Assembly (NCBI RefSeq): GCF_001700965.1
Contig: NZ_CP016756.1
Coordinates: 3,586,501 to 3,650,500 of the forward strand
Direction: 5' to 3'
From: Stenotrophomonas nitritireducens
Lineage (GTDB): Bacteria > Pseudomonadota > Gammaproteobacteria > Xanthomonadales > Xanthomonadaceae
Length of the DNA stretch: 64,000 nucleotides
The notes beneath the pieces were generated by a model, which was not told where the DNA came from, ran no database searches, and was given only the letters and a program-made list of their open reading frames with translations. The number at the start of each line of letters is the position of its first letter. Within the stretch, counting starts at the first letter, position 1. Position numbers and translations under genes: made by a program. Of the stretch, positions 8,736 through 16,649 are shown in pieces.

Positions 8736-9149
8736 TCAGCTCAACGGGGGCGCTTGCCCACGTTGTTGGCGCGGGCTGGCCAGGGCATGGCCCATGACCG
8801 GCTCGGATACCGGGATGGCCACCCGTAACGGGCTGGGGCCGGTGGCTGCAAGCAGCAGCGGCTTGACACTGGGCAGGGGCGGGATGGCAATTGCCGCGCG
8901 CAGCTGGCTTGCCTTGCGAAGTTTGGCCGGGCTTTGTTCTTCCAACTGGCGTTCGCCGCCCTGACGCTCTTCGGCAGGGGCCGATGCAGTGCTGTTTTCC
9001 GCAACACCAAGCCGGGCCAGCTGGCTGCCGCTTTGGCACAGCGATGCCAGCAGCGACAACAGCATCAGCAGGCACAAAACCAACGGACGCAGGCTGACAA
9101 CGCCGGATGCGGCGGTGCTGTATGCGTGCTGGCGTTGTGGTTGCGGCAT
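8736..9149 (-). CDS. Small single-helix envelope protein upstream of the TonB receptor
   Basis: A 137-residue protein of unknown function. A hydrophobic helix at about 18-38 (PLVLCLLMLLSLLASLCQSG) is followed by a charged, then Ala/Pro-rich, low-complexity extracytoplasmic part ending in QRGQAPPLS. It is transcribed toward the receptor gene, whose start lies 116 bp downstream, and a Fur-like box sits 80-100 bp upstream of its own start. A similarly built but unrelated-looking protein precedes the second receptor at 13467-13907. Other frames across this stretch are also open, so coding status is probable but not certain. Confidence 0.55.
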   Translation of the reverse strand: MPQPQRQHAYSTAASGVVSLRPLVLCLLMLLSLLASLCQSGSQLARLGVAENSTASAPAEERQGGERQLEEQSPAKLRKASQLRAAIAIPPLPSVKPLLLAATGPSPLRVAIPVSEPVMGHALASPRQQRGQAPPLS

Positions 9150-9230
9150 GCGAATCCCCGATGTGCGGGCGCGCTGACGAGGGCCGTCCTGCGCGCTGCA
9201 GCATTTTAGATGCGATCCGTTAGCTTTTGC

Positions 9231-9250
9231 AAATGAGAATTGATAGCAAC
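9231..9250 (-). promoter_or_regulatory. Fur-like box upstream of the small gene and the CirA-like receptor
   Basis: AAATGAGAATTGATAGCAAC matches the Fur 7-1-7 pattern TGATAAT-n-ATTATCA at most positions. It is about 80 bp upstream of the ATG of the small gene at 9149, which in turn leads into the receptor gene. This predicts iron-dependent repression of both. Confidence 0.6.
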
Positions 9251-9358
9251 ATGGCGATTATCAGTTTGCTGGCGTTGGCTGATCCACGCGCCGCGCTGTC
9301 AGTGACGTTGATTCGTTGGAGCTGTCCGGTGCGCGTGGCAGAAGCAGACCGCGGCTTT

Positions 9359-9474
9359 TGTAGCCCGGGTAAGCGCAGCGCACCCGAGAGCAGGGAGCGG
9401 CGGGGTTCTTGGACTCTCAGCGAACAGCCCCGGGTGCGCTGCGCTTCCCCGGGCTACGGTGCTACGGAGCTGCT
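9359..9474. repeat. Inverted pair of TAGCCCGGGTAAGCGCAGCG repeats
   Basis: TAGCCCGGGTAAGCGCAGCG at about 9361-9380 is faced by an opposite copy, CGGGTGCGCTGCGCTTCCCC, at about 9431-9450 that ends in GGGCTACG. The intervening 40 bp are not palindromic. The same inverted arrangement recurs at 56352-56466 and a single copy at 43120-43149. It follows the piuC gene stop at 9499 and may act as a terminator. Confidence 0.75.
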
Positions 9475-9498
9475 GCGTTGAGGAGGGGCCGGCAACGC

Positions 9499-10176
9499 TC
9501 AGGTCTGCGCCCATTGCCGCAGCAGGTTGTGATAAATCCCGGTCAGGCTGACCAGCGAGGGGTGCTGCGGGCAGTCTTGGGTGAGTTGCTGGATGGACGT
9601 ATCCATTTCCCACAGCAGGCGCCGATGGGCGTCGTCGCGCACCATGCTCTGCACCCAGAAGAACGAGGCCAGGCGCGCGCCACGGGTCACCGGTTGCACT
9701 TTGTGCAGGCTGCTGGACGGATACACCACCAGGTCGCCGGCCGGCAGCTTCACTTCGTGCTCGCCATAGGTGTCGCTGATGATCAGTTCGCCGCCTTCGT
9801 ATTCGTCCGGTTCGCACAGGAACAGCGTGCAGGACACGTCCGAGCGCAGCTGCTCGCCCTGGCCCAGGTTCATCACCGCGCCATCCACATGGAAGCCGTA
9901 GTTGCCGCCACCGCTGTAACGGTTGAAACGCGGCGGCAGGTACTTCAGCGGCAGCGCGGCGCTGAAGAAGGAAGGGTTGCTGGCCAGTGCCAGCAACACG
10001 GTTTCGCCCAGCTCGCGGCGCAGCGGCGAGTTTTCCGGCAGCTGCTGGTTGCGCTTGGCATGGGTGCCGAGATGGCCGACGGTTTCGCGGCCATCGGTCC
10101 AGTCAGCCGCATCCAGTTTCTGGCGGAACAGGGCGACCTGTTCGGGGCTGAGTACGTTGGGGATATGCAGCAGCAT
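9499..10176 (-). CDS. piuC: Fe(II)/2-oxoglutarate PKHD-type hydroxylase PiuC
   Basis: A 225-residue protein matching the PiuC/YbiX family of Fe(II)- and 2-oxoglutarate-dependent dioxygenases. The iron ligands are visible as H96 and D98 in GFHVDGA and H158 in SSSLHKV. R168 in TRGARLA would bind 2-oxoglutarate. PiuC genes sit beside the catecholate receptor PiuA/Fiu in Pseudomonas and Escherichia, are iron-repressed, and have an unknown substrate presumed to be siderophore-related. Here the neighbour on one side is a Sel1-repeat gene (21-bp gap) and then Fiu, the same set as in Pseudomonas. Length is normal. Confidence 0.92.
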   Translation of the reverse strand: MLLHIPNVLSPEQVALFRQKLDAADWTDGRETVGHLGTHAKRNQQLPENSPLRRELGETVLLALASNPSFFSAALPLKYLPPRFNRYSGGGNYGFHVDGAVMNLGQGEQLRSDVSCTLFLCEPDEYEGGELIISDTYGEHEVKLPAGDLVVYPSSSLHKVQPVTRGARLASFFWVQSMVRDDAHRRLLWEMDTSIQQLTQDCPQHPSLVSLTGIYHNLLRQWAQT

Positions 10177-10197
10177 GGGAGTTCCTCGGGGACTGGC

Positions 10198-10905
10198 TCA
10201 GGCTACCAGTGCACGGATCTGCGGATGGGGGGAGGCCGCCAGTTCGGGCACGATATGCGCCATGAACGCAGGGCTGCCGTTGGCCAATGCCAAGCGCAAC
10301 CACTGCGCGGCGGCCTCGATCTGGCCTTGTTGCAGCAGGATGGAGGCGAGGTTGGCCTGGCCGCGGAAATCACCGGCCTCGGCCGAGCGTTGATACCAGG
10401 CCAGGGCGGCCTGCGGATCGCGTTCGATCTCCAGCCCGTCTTCCAGGTGGCGTGCCAGCAGATTCATCGATTTGGCGTGGCCCAGCTGCGCGGCCTGTGT
10501 GTACAGCGCCAGCGCCCTGGGACGGTCCTGCGCCACGCCGCGGCCTGTGGCAAGCAGGTTGGCATGGTTGTACATGCCCCAGTCCAGCCCGGCTTCGGCG
10601 GCACTGCGGTACCAGACCGCGGCCAGCGCGGCATCCGGCGTGCAGCCCTGGCCAAGCTCATGGCAGCGGCCGAGCATGTTCATCGCCAGTGCGCTGCCGT
10701 TGTTGGCGGCGGTTTCGTACCAGAGCAGGGCGGCCTGCTCGTCGCGGTCCACGCCCTTGCCTTCGATGTACAGCTGGGCCAGCAGCAGTTGCGCCTGGGC
10801 CTGGCCGCCGAGCGCGGCGTCGCGGATGCGCGCGAAGGTGCCCTGCGGATCATTGAGCAGCTGCTGCGCCAGAGCAGCGGCATCGATTGGAAGGGCATTG
10901 GACAT
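10198..10905 (-). CDS. Sel1-like repeat protein
   Basis: A 235-residue alpha-helical solenoid protein without a signal peptide. Sel1-type repeats of about 36 residues are recognised by A-x-x-x-(Y/W)Y/F-x-x-A-A-x-x-G units, for example ALLWYETAANNGSA, AVWYRSAAEAGLDW, ALYTQAAQLGHAKS and AWYQRSAEAGDFRG. Such proteins act as adaptor scaffolds. The gene lies between piuC (downstream, 21 bp) and fiu (upstream, 144 bp including a terminator). This placement next to piuC is also known from Pseudomonas aeruginosa. Its role in siderophore use is unknown. The terminator after fiu suggests sel1-piuC may have a promoter of their own. Confidence 0.85.
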   Translation of the reverse strand: MSNALPIDAAALAQQLLNDPQGTFARIRDAALGGQAQAQLLLAQLYIEGKGVDRDEQAALLWYETAANNGSALAMNMLGRCHELGQGCTPDAALAAVWYRSAAEAGLDWGMYNHANLLATGRGVAQDRPRALALYTQAAQLGHAKSMNLLARHLEDGLEIERDPQAALAWYQRSAEAGDFRGQANLASILLQQGQIEAAAQWLRLALANGSPAFMAHIVPELAASPHPQIRALVA

Positions 10906-11005
10906 CGTCTCGCCTGTGAGCAGGTTTGCACCGGTAGCTGCTGCCGATGGTAGCCAGTGCGGATGATCGCCGTCGCCTGCGGCGGCGCTAAGGTAGAAAG
11001 CAGAA

Positions 11006-11040
11006 CGGCGGCAGGCTTGGGCCTGCCGCCGTTGTTGCTC
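11006..11040 (-). terminator. Terminator of the Fiu-like receptor gene
   Basis: An 11-bp perfect stem (CGGCGGCAGGC with GCCTGCCGCCG, loop of four) at 11006-11031 lies 19 bp downstream of the receptor stop. On the minus strand it is followed by TTCTGCTTTC, a loose T-rich tail. Confidence 0.7.
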
Positions 11041-11049
11041 TTGCGGACA

Positions 11050-13341
11050 TCAGAACTTGACGTTCAGTGCCAGCGTCGCCGCACGGCCCGGGGCGATGCT
11101 GGCGTAATGGGAGGCATAGGCCTTGGTGAAATAGGTCTTGTCGGTCAGGTTCTGCACGTTCAACTGCAGGCTGATGTTGTCCTGGATGGCGTAGCCGATC
11201 ATCGCGTCCCAACGGGTGTAGCTTGGGATCCACTTGGTGTTGGCGGCGTCGCCGTACTGCTTGTCGACATAGCTTGCACCGCCACCGACAGTCAGGCCGA
11301 ACGGGAACACATAGGTGGTCCACAGCGTGGCGGCATGCTTGGGCGTGTTCGGGAACATGTTGCCGTTGTTCGGCGAGACGATGTACTGGCCTGCCGGGCA
11401 GGGCTGGCCGCGCGGCACGGTGACGCCGCAGACAAAGCCGTTGTCCTTCAGCTCCGAATCCATGTATGTATAGCCGCCAGCGACATTCCAGTTGTCGGTG
11501 ATCTGGCCATTGATGCCGATCTCGACGCCGTTGATCGCCTTCTTGCCGGCGTTCTGGGTAGTGCCGGTGTCGATGACGACGCGGGCATTGTTCATTTCGG
11601 TGTGGAAGATGGCTGCGGTCAGGTTCAGGCGCTTTTCGAACAGGTCCCACTTGGTGCCCAGCTCGTAGTTTTTGGTTTCCTGCGGCTTGAGGTTCTCGAT
11701 GGCGGCGCTGATCGCGTCGTTGCCTTCACCGCTGTCCATGCCCGGCGGCGTGGACGAGGTGCCGTAGGACAGGTAGATGCTGCCATTTTCGGTCGGCTTG
11801 AACACCACGCCGGCCTGGTAGTTCAGGAAGCCGTCGCTGTTTTTCAGCACGGTCGGGGCCTTGTTCAGGACCGGGGTGACCTGCTTGGTGTCGTAGTCGT
11901 CCCAGCGCAGGCCGAGGTTGACCAGCCACTTTTCGCTCAGCTCGATGGTATCGAAGGCGTAGACCGACTTGGTCTTGGTGGTCTGGTCGATATCCAGCAC
12001 CTTGTCGCTGCGGGTCACCGGGTGGGTGGCCGACCACGGATCATTCGGGTTCGGGTTGTAGAAATCGGTGCAGTTGTAGCCGGTCGCCGCGCCGGTGGTC
12101 TTGCACACCTGGTTGTTGCCGATCGGGTTGTTGGTGCCGGCGCCGCCGATCACATAGCTGCCCTTGCTGCTCTTCTCTTCGCTGTATTCAACGCCGGCAC
12201 TGTAGCTGTGCTTCAGGCCACCGGTCTGGAATGCCCCGGTCAGGCTCAGCTGGTCGGCGAAGGTCTTGGTGTCGATCGCGCGGTTGTTGGTACGGCGCCA
12301 CAAGGTGCCGTACAGCAGCGGGTTGTTCTTGCTGTCGTCCGGCTGGGTCCACAGGTAGTCATTGCTGGTGTTGCCCAGGCGCGCGATGTTGCGCAGCTTG
12401 TGCTCGCCGAACGAGTAGCTGGCGTCCAGGGTGCTGATATCGGCACGGGTACGCTGGAAGTCGCGGTCCTTCAGGCCGTAATAGTTGTTGCGGTCCGGCA
12501 CCAGCGGCTTGCCGGTGGTGGTGCCGGTTGCCGGATCGGCATAGGGAAAACCGCCGGCATCGGGCAGGTCATCGGTTTCCAGGTGGTAATGGCTGGCGAT
12601 CAGCTGCAGCGGGCCGTTCAGGCCGAAAGCGATGGACGGTGCGATACCCCAACGGCTGACGTTGGCGGCGTCGCGGCCGGCGATGTCGGATTCGTGCTTG
12701 AGCAGGTTCAAACGGGCGGCAATGCCATCGCCCAGCACGTAGTTGGCATCAACGGTGCCGCGCGCATAGCTGTCGGTGCCGATGCCCATGCTGGCGCTGG
12801 TTTCGTTCTTCAGCTTCGGGGTCTTGCTGACCAGGTTGATGCTGCCACCGCCGGAATCACGGCCGCCGTAGGCCGAGCTTGGGCCCTTGACCACTTCCAG
12901 CTGCTCCAGGTCGAACACCTCGCGGGTCTGCGAGCCGACGTCGCGCAGGCCGTCGACGAACATGTTGCTCTGGCCGTCGAAGCCGCGCAGGAACGGACGG
13001 TCACCGGTGGAGTTGCCACCTTCGCCGGCACCAAAGGTGATGCCTGGCACCATGCGCAGGGCATCGACCAGATTGGTGGCACCGATTTCCTGGATGGTCT
13101 TCTCGGTGACCACGGACACCGACTTCGGGGTGTCCAGCAGTTCGGCGGTGAACTTGGGCGAGGACGGCGCAAACCAGCTGCCGCGTACCTGTACCTGATC
13201 CAGATCGGTGGCCTTGTTCCTGGCCGAGTCGGCGTCTGCGTCGGCGGCCAGTGCGGTCAGCGGCGAGAAGCCGGCGGCCAGCGTGGCAGTGGCGAGCATG
13301 GTGGCGCGCGGTGCGTACTTGCGGGTCTTGATGTGGGTCAT
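11050..13341 (-). CDS. fiu: TonB-dependent catecholate siderophore receptor (Fiu/PiuA-like)
   Basis: A 763-residue outer-membrane receptor. A signal peptide ends near AAGFSPLTALA at about 33. The plug shows DLDQVQVRGSW, DTPKSVSVVTEKTIQEIGAT, NLVDALRMVPGITFGAGEGG, PFLRGFDGQSNMFVDGLRD and LEVVKGPSSAYGGRDSGGGS, which is the Fiu/PiuA type rather than FepA. The barrel ends in AATLALNVKF with a terminal Phe. Fiu-type receptors import monomeric catechol-iron complexes and catechol-bearing cephalosporins. The combination fiu-sel1-piuC supports the call. It is preceded by a small one-helix gene carrying a Fur-like promoter. Confidence 0.93.
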   Translation of the reverse strand: MTHIKTRKYAPRATMLATATLAAGFSPLTALAADADADSARNKATDLDQVQVRGSWFAPSSPKFTAELLDTPKSVSVVTEKTIQEIGATNLVDALRMVPGITFGAGEGGNSTGDRPFLRGFDGQSNMFVDGLRDVGSQTREVFDLEQLEVVKGPSSAYGGRDSGGGSINLVSKTPKLKNETSASMGIGTDSYARGTVDANYVLGDGIAARLNLLKHESDIAGRDAANVSRWGIAPSIAFGLNGPLQLIASHYHLETDDLPDAGGFPYADPATGTTTGKPLVPDRNNYYGLKDRDFQRTRADISTLDASYSFGEHKLRNIARLGNTSNDYLWTQPDDSKNNPLLYGTLWRRTNNRAIDTKTFADQLSLTGAFQTGGLKHSYSAGVEYSEEKSSKGSYVIGGAGTNNPIGNNQVCKTTGAATGYNCTDFYNPNPNDPWSATHPVTRSDKVLDIDQTTKTKSVYAFDTIELSEKWLVNLGLRWDDYDTKQVTPVLNKAPTVLKNSDGFLNYQAGVVFKPTENGSIYLSYGTSSTPPGMDSGEGNDAISAAIENLKPQETKNYELGTKWDLFEKRLNLTAAIFHTEMNNARVVIDTGTTQNAGKKAINGVEIGINGQITDNWNVAGGYTYMDSELKDNGFVCGVTVPRGQPCPAGQYIVSPNNGNMFPNTPKHAATLWTTYVFPFGLTVGGGASYVDKQYGDAANTKWIPSYTRWDAMIGYAIQDNISLQLNVQNLTDKTYFTKAYASHYASIAPGRAATLALNVKF

Positions 13342-13466
13342 GGACGGGTATATCCGGAAGAAAAGGACGAGTTGGCCTGACGGGCCGGTTGGCGCCGTGG
13401 GCGGAAGAAGGAAACGCAGGTATCGAAGGCGGCGGGCGCTGAAGGCGCGGACCAGCCCGATGCGGC

Positions 13467-13907
13467 TCAGGCAGCGCAGCGATGCGGTGGGGCGTGGCCG
13501 GGGTTGAGCAACAGACAGGGCGCCAGCGGATAACGCTGGGCGCGCTCGACCGCGTGCTGCAGCAGCGTATCGCTGGCGGCGGTCATGAAGACGTGCTGGG
13601 AGGTGAGCGGGGCAAGCTGGACCGGTGCAGAGAGCACGGGAGCGGGGCGTTGCCGGTTGGGACGTGAGGTTTCGCTGCCGGCTTCGCTGATTGCCGCCAT
13701 CTGCAACGGCGGCTGCGGGTGGCCCGGTTCAGGCGAGGCCTGCACCTGATCGTGGGACACGATCGCCAACGGCATTGCAGCCATCGCCTTGGCCTGCAAC
13801 GCGACCGCGCAGACCAGCAGCAGGCCGAACAACAGCGGCAGCCAATGCAGCCGTTGCCGCAAGGCGGCGACAGTCAGCGGTACAGACTTGGCGGGCGAGG
13901 TGGGCAT
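13467..13907 (-). CDS. Small single-helix envelope protein upstream of Fiu
   Basis: A 146-residue protein of unknown function. After a short basic N-terminus, a hydrophobic helix at about 22-45 (LPLLFGLLLVCAVALQAKAM) is followed by a proline-rich extracytoplasmic segment. The end contains a C-x7-H-x3-H-x-C arrangement (PCLLLNPGHAPPHRC) that could bind a metal. It starts 45-75 bp downstream of a promoter overlapped by a Fur-like box and is transcribed toward fiu, 125 bp away. It is built like the gene at 8736-9149, which also precedes a TonB receptor, but residue similarity between them is low. Confidence 0.6.
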   Translation of the reverse strand: MPTSPAKSVPLTVAALRQRLHWLPLLFGLLLVCAVALQAKAMAAMPLAIVSHDQVQASPEPGHPQPPLQMAAISEAGSETSRPNRQRPAPVLSAPVQLAPLTSQHVFMTAASDTLLQHAVERAQRYPLAPCLLLNPGHAPPHRCAA

Positions 13908-13955
13908 GCGGAGGCGGTACGGACCGTTGGGGTCGGGGAATCGCGACAGATGCGC

Positions 13956-13984
13956 ATCTTATTGAGAATTGTTTGCGTTTGCAA
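13956..13984 (-). promoter_or_regulatory. Promoter with Fur-like box for the small gene and fiu
   Basis: On the minus strand TTGCAA (13984-13979) and TAAGAT (13961-13956) are separated by exactly 17 bp. The spacer contains the complement of ATTGAGAATTGTTTGCGTT, an imperfect Fur-type sequence. The arrangement predicts a sigma70 promoter blocked by Fur under iron-replete conditions. Confidence 0.6.
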
Positions 13985-14087
13985 TACCGGGAGTCAAGGG
14001 TCAGTGCCCCTTTTCATGGGTACAGCGGGACAGTTGAACGGATGCCCGAGAGGCGCGCCGTGGCCTGTGAGGGGCTGTTTTATCGAG

Positions 14088-14118
14088 CGGCGGGGAAGGA
14101 GCTTCCCCGCCGTTTTTT
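14088..14118 (+). terminator. Rho-independent terminator reading on the plus strand
   Basis: An 11-bp perfect stem CGGCGGGGAAG/CTTCCCCGCCG with loop GAG is followed by TTTTTT on the plus strand. All flanking genes are on the minus strand, and the minus-strand copy is not followed by a T tract. It lies 17 bp past the Rieske gene stop and could still work as that gene's hairpin. It could instead end an unannotated plus-strand transcript (see findings). Confidence 0.7.
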
Positions 14119-14134
14119 CCGTGGAGCTGGCCGC

Positions 14135-14467
14135 TCAGTCGCGGTCGTCGCGCGACCAGATACCGCCGTGTTCGCGCTTGACCGGGAACTTGGGTACCGC
14201 CGTGTAGGCCGGGGCGCACAGGGCGCGGCCGTCGCGGACATCGAAACGGGCACCGTGCAGGATGCACTCGATGCTGCCTTCGGCCGCGTCGAGCTCACCG
14301 GAGGACAGTTCGAACTCCTCGTGCGTGCACTGGTCTTCCAGCGCGTACAGCTCGCCGTCCAGGTTGAACACGACGATGGGGGCACCGGTCACTTCATCGA
14401 AGCCGGTCTTCATTTCGCCCGGCAACAGTTCTTCGCTGGCACAGATGAAGGTCCAGGTCTCGCTCAT
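14135..14467 (-). CDS. Rieske [2Fe-2S] ferredoxin-like protein
   Basis: A 110-residue soluble Rieske protein. Cluster ligands are C47 and H49 in DQCTHEE and C68 and H71 in ECILHGARF, the spacing of ferredoxin subunits of non-haem dioxygenase systems. No oxygenase gene lies nearby. Instead the gene overlaps the GNAT gene by 4 bp and follows the suf operon across a repeat-filled gap. This placement suggests a client or accessory of Fe-S assembly rather than a catabolic ferredoxin; that part is inference. Confidence 0.88.
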   Translation of the reverse strand: MSETWTFICASEELLPGEMKTGFDEVTGAPIVVFNLDGELYALEDQCTHEEFELSSGELDAAEGSIECILHGARFDVRDGRALCAPAYTAVPKFPVKREHGGIWSRDDRD

Positions 14468-15000
14468 GCGATGGCCCCAAGCGGCTTTTCAAGGATTTCG
14501 AACTGCAGGTCGTCGCGCTTGGGGATGCCAAAGCGCTCGTCCCCGTACGGGAACGGCTTCTTGATGCCGGTGCGCACATAGCCACGGCGTTCGTAGAAGG
14601 CGATGAGTTCATCGCGGCAGTCGATCACCGTCATCTGCATGGTCGGCAGCTGCCATTGCTCGGCGGCGTGCTGTTCGGCGCGCTGCATCAACTGTTTGCC
14701 GATGCCGCCGCCCTGGGCGTTGGGGCTGACCGAGAACATGCCGAAATAGCCGTGGCCGTTTTCGTCGGCAACATGGCAGCAGGCCTGCAACAGGCCATCC
14801 TGCTCGGCGAGCAGGATCACGCTGCGCGGGCGGTCGAGATCGCCCTGGATACCGGCGGCGTCGATACGCTGGCCGTCGAGGATGTCGGCTTCGGTGGTCC
14901 AGCCCACGCGCGAGGCGTCGCCGCGGTAGGCGGAGGTGACCAGTTCGATCAGGGCCGGGATATCGGCGGCGGTGGCGTTGCGGAAAGTCAGCTCGTTCAT
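14464..15000 (-). CDS. GNAT family N-acetyltransferase
   Basis: A 178-residue acetyltransferase. The acetyl-CoA binding motif A is visible as FSVSPNAQGGGIGKQLMQRAE at about residues 92-112, and motif B as DCRDELIAFYERRGY at about 128-142. The start at 15000 (MNELTFRNATAADIPAL) begins the fold; longer in-frame starts would add translated repeat sequence and are rejected. Substrate unknown. The stop overlaps the start of the Rieske gene (ATGA), so the two are probably translated together. It is separated from sufS by 392 bp made mostly of palindromic repeats. Confidence 0.88.
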   Translation of the reverse strand: MNELTFRNATAADIPALIELVTSAYRGDASRVGWTTEADILDGQRIDAAGIQGDLDRPRSVILLAEQDGLLQACCHVADENGHGYFGMFSVSPNAQGGGIGKQLMQRAEQHAAEQWQLPTMQMTVIDCRDELIAFYERRGYVRTGIKKPFPYGDERFGIPKRDDLQFEILEKPLGAIA

Positions 15001-15051
15001 GGGCTGCATTCTAGCGCTGGCGCGCCATGCAGGGTCGATGAGAAGTGTCTG

Positions 15052-15382
15052 GGGAGGGGCCTTAGCTCCCTCCCTTTCGCGTAGTGAAGGGGAGGGCTGG
15101 GGAGGGGTTGAGCTTTGCGCTGTTGGATTTTCAGCTTCGCGGCTTACGCCGCTCCCACAAGCGGAATGGAGGGGGCTAGATCTTCGCAGGCTGATGCAGC
15201 CGTGGCCTGGCGTCTGTAGGGCCGAGCCATGCTCGGCTGAGGCTCTACCGGTGAAGCCCTGCCGAGCATGGCTCGGCACTACGCTCCCTCCCTTTGCCGC
15301 AGGCAAGGGGAGGGTTGGGGAGGGGTTGAGCTTTGCGCTGTTGGATTTTCAGCTTCGCGGCTTACGCCGCTCCCACAACTGC
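15052..15382. repeat. Duplicated composite repeat with two SMAG-like hairpins
   Basis: Two near-identical composite units, about 15070-15162 and 15285-15378, each contain CTCCCTTT..AAGGGGAGGG, GGTTGAGCTTTGCGCTGTTG, GATTTTCAGCTTCGCGGC and TTACGCCGCTCCCACAA. Between them are two SMAG-like hairpins, 15216-15238 (GTAG end left) and 15260-15282 (CTAC end right), facing each other. This fills the whole 392-bp gap between the GNAT gene and sufS; no gene is seen. Confidence 0.85.
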
Positions 15383-15392
15383 AGCGTGGCTA

Positions 15393-16649
15393 TCAGCCCA
15401 GCAACGTGCGCACTTTCTTCAACGCGGCCATGAAGGACTCGATTTCTTCATGCGTGTTGTAGAACGCCAGTGAAGCGCGGCAGGTGGCGGCGACGCCGTA
15501 GTACTGCAGCAGCGGGTGCGCGCAGTGTTGGCCCGAACGTACGGCCACGCCCTGCAGGTCGAGCAGGGTGGCCAAGTCGTGGGCATGTGCGCCTTCGATC
15601 TGGAACGACACCACCGCCGCCTTGTGCGGGGCCGTGCCGAAGATGCGCACGCCTTCGGCACGCTGCAGCTCTTCGGTGAAGTGGGCCAGCAGCTCCTGCT
15701 CGCGCGCCTCGATATGCTCGCGGCCGAGTTCTTCCACATAATCCACGGCCACGCCCAGGCCGATGAAACCGGCGATGTTCGGGGTGCCGGCTTCAAATTT
15801 GTGCGGGGCATCGTTGAACACGGTGCCGTCGAAGCTGACTTCCTTGATCATCTCGCCACCGCCAAGGAAGGGCGGCATGTCCTGCAGATGCTCGCGACGT
15901 GCCCACAGCGCGCCTGTGCCGGTGGGGCCGCACATCTTGTGGCCGGTCACCGCATAGAAGTCGCAGCCGATGGCGGCGACGTCGATGAGCAGGTGCGGCG
16001 CCGCCTGCGAGCCGTCGATCACGGTGATGATGCCGCGCTTGCGCGCTTCGCGGCAGATATCGCGGACCGGGTTGATGGTGCCCAGCACGTTGGAGACATG
16101 GGTGAGCGCGAGCAGCTTCACGTCCGGCGTCATCGCTGCATGCAGCGCGTCCAGATCAAGGCTGCCGTCCGGGCTGATCTCGGCCACGCGGATGGTCGCG
16201 CCGGTGCGCTGGGCGACCAGCTGCCACGGCACGATGTTGGCATGGTGCTCCATGCGCGAAACCAGGATCACGTCGCCGGCCTTCAGTCGCGGCAAGGCCC
16301 ACGAATAGGCCACCAGGTTGATGGCGAAGGTGGTGCCGCTGCACAGCACCAGCTCATCGGCGCGCACGTTGAGGAAGCGCGCCAGCTTGTTGCGCGCGCC
16401 CTCGTAGGCTTCGGTGGCTTCGGTGCCGAGCGCATGCACGGCGCGGCTGACATTGGCGTTGTAGCGGCGATAGAACTCGTCCACCGCGCCGATCACCGAC
16501 AGCGGCTTCTGCGCGGTGTTGGCATTGTCGAAATACACCAGCGGCTTGCCATTCACTTCACGCATCAGCAGCGGGAAATCGGCGCGCACGCGCTCCCAGT
16601 CGGGGGCGCTGGTCGGGTGCTGGATCGGACGCGGGGAACTCAGGTTCAT
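15393..16649 (-). CDS. sufS: Cysteine desulfurase SufS
   Basis: A 418-residue PLP-dependent type II cysteine desulfurase, which removes sulfur from L-cysteine for Fe-S cluster assembly. The Schiff-base lysine is K238 in AVTGHKMCGPTG. The persulfide cysteine is C376 in RSGQHCAHP. The substrate-facing histidines in SRMEHHANIVPW are present. It is the last suf gene, and its start overlaps the sufD stop by 4 bp (ATGA). No SufE or SufU partner is encoded in the window, so the sulfur acceptor must come from elsewhere or sulfur passes directly to SufBCD. Confidence 0.96.
   Translation of the reverse strand: MNLSSPRPIQHPTSAPDWERVRADFPLLMREVNGKPLVYFDNANTAQKPLSVIGAVDEFYRRYNANVSRAVHALGTEATEAYEGARNKLARFLNVRADELVLCSGTTFAINLVAYSWALPRLKAGDVILVSRMEHHANIVPWQLVAQRTGATIRVAEISPDGSLDLDALHAAMTPDVKLLALTHVSNVLGTINPVRDICREARKRGIITVIDGSQAAPHLLIDVAAIGCDFYAVTGHKMCGPTGTGALWARREHLQDMPPFLGGGEMIKEVSFDGTVFNDAPHKFEAGTPNIAGFIGLGVAVDYVEELGREHIEAREQELLAHFTEELQRAEGVRIFGTAPHKAAVVSFQIEGAHAHDLATLLDLQGVAVRSGQHCAHPLLQYYGVAATCRASLAFYNTHEEIESFMAALKKVRTLLG

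Noticed and set aside
14464..15306. Long version of the GNAT gene starting at 15306
   Set aside because: The extra 100 N-terminal codons are translated SMAG and GGAGCGGCG repeats; the acetyltransferase fold begins at 15000.
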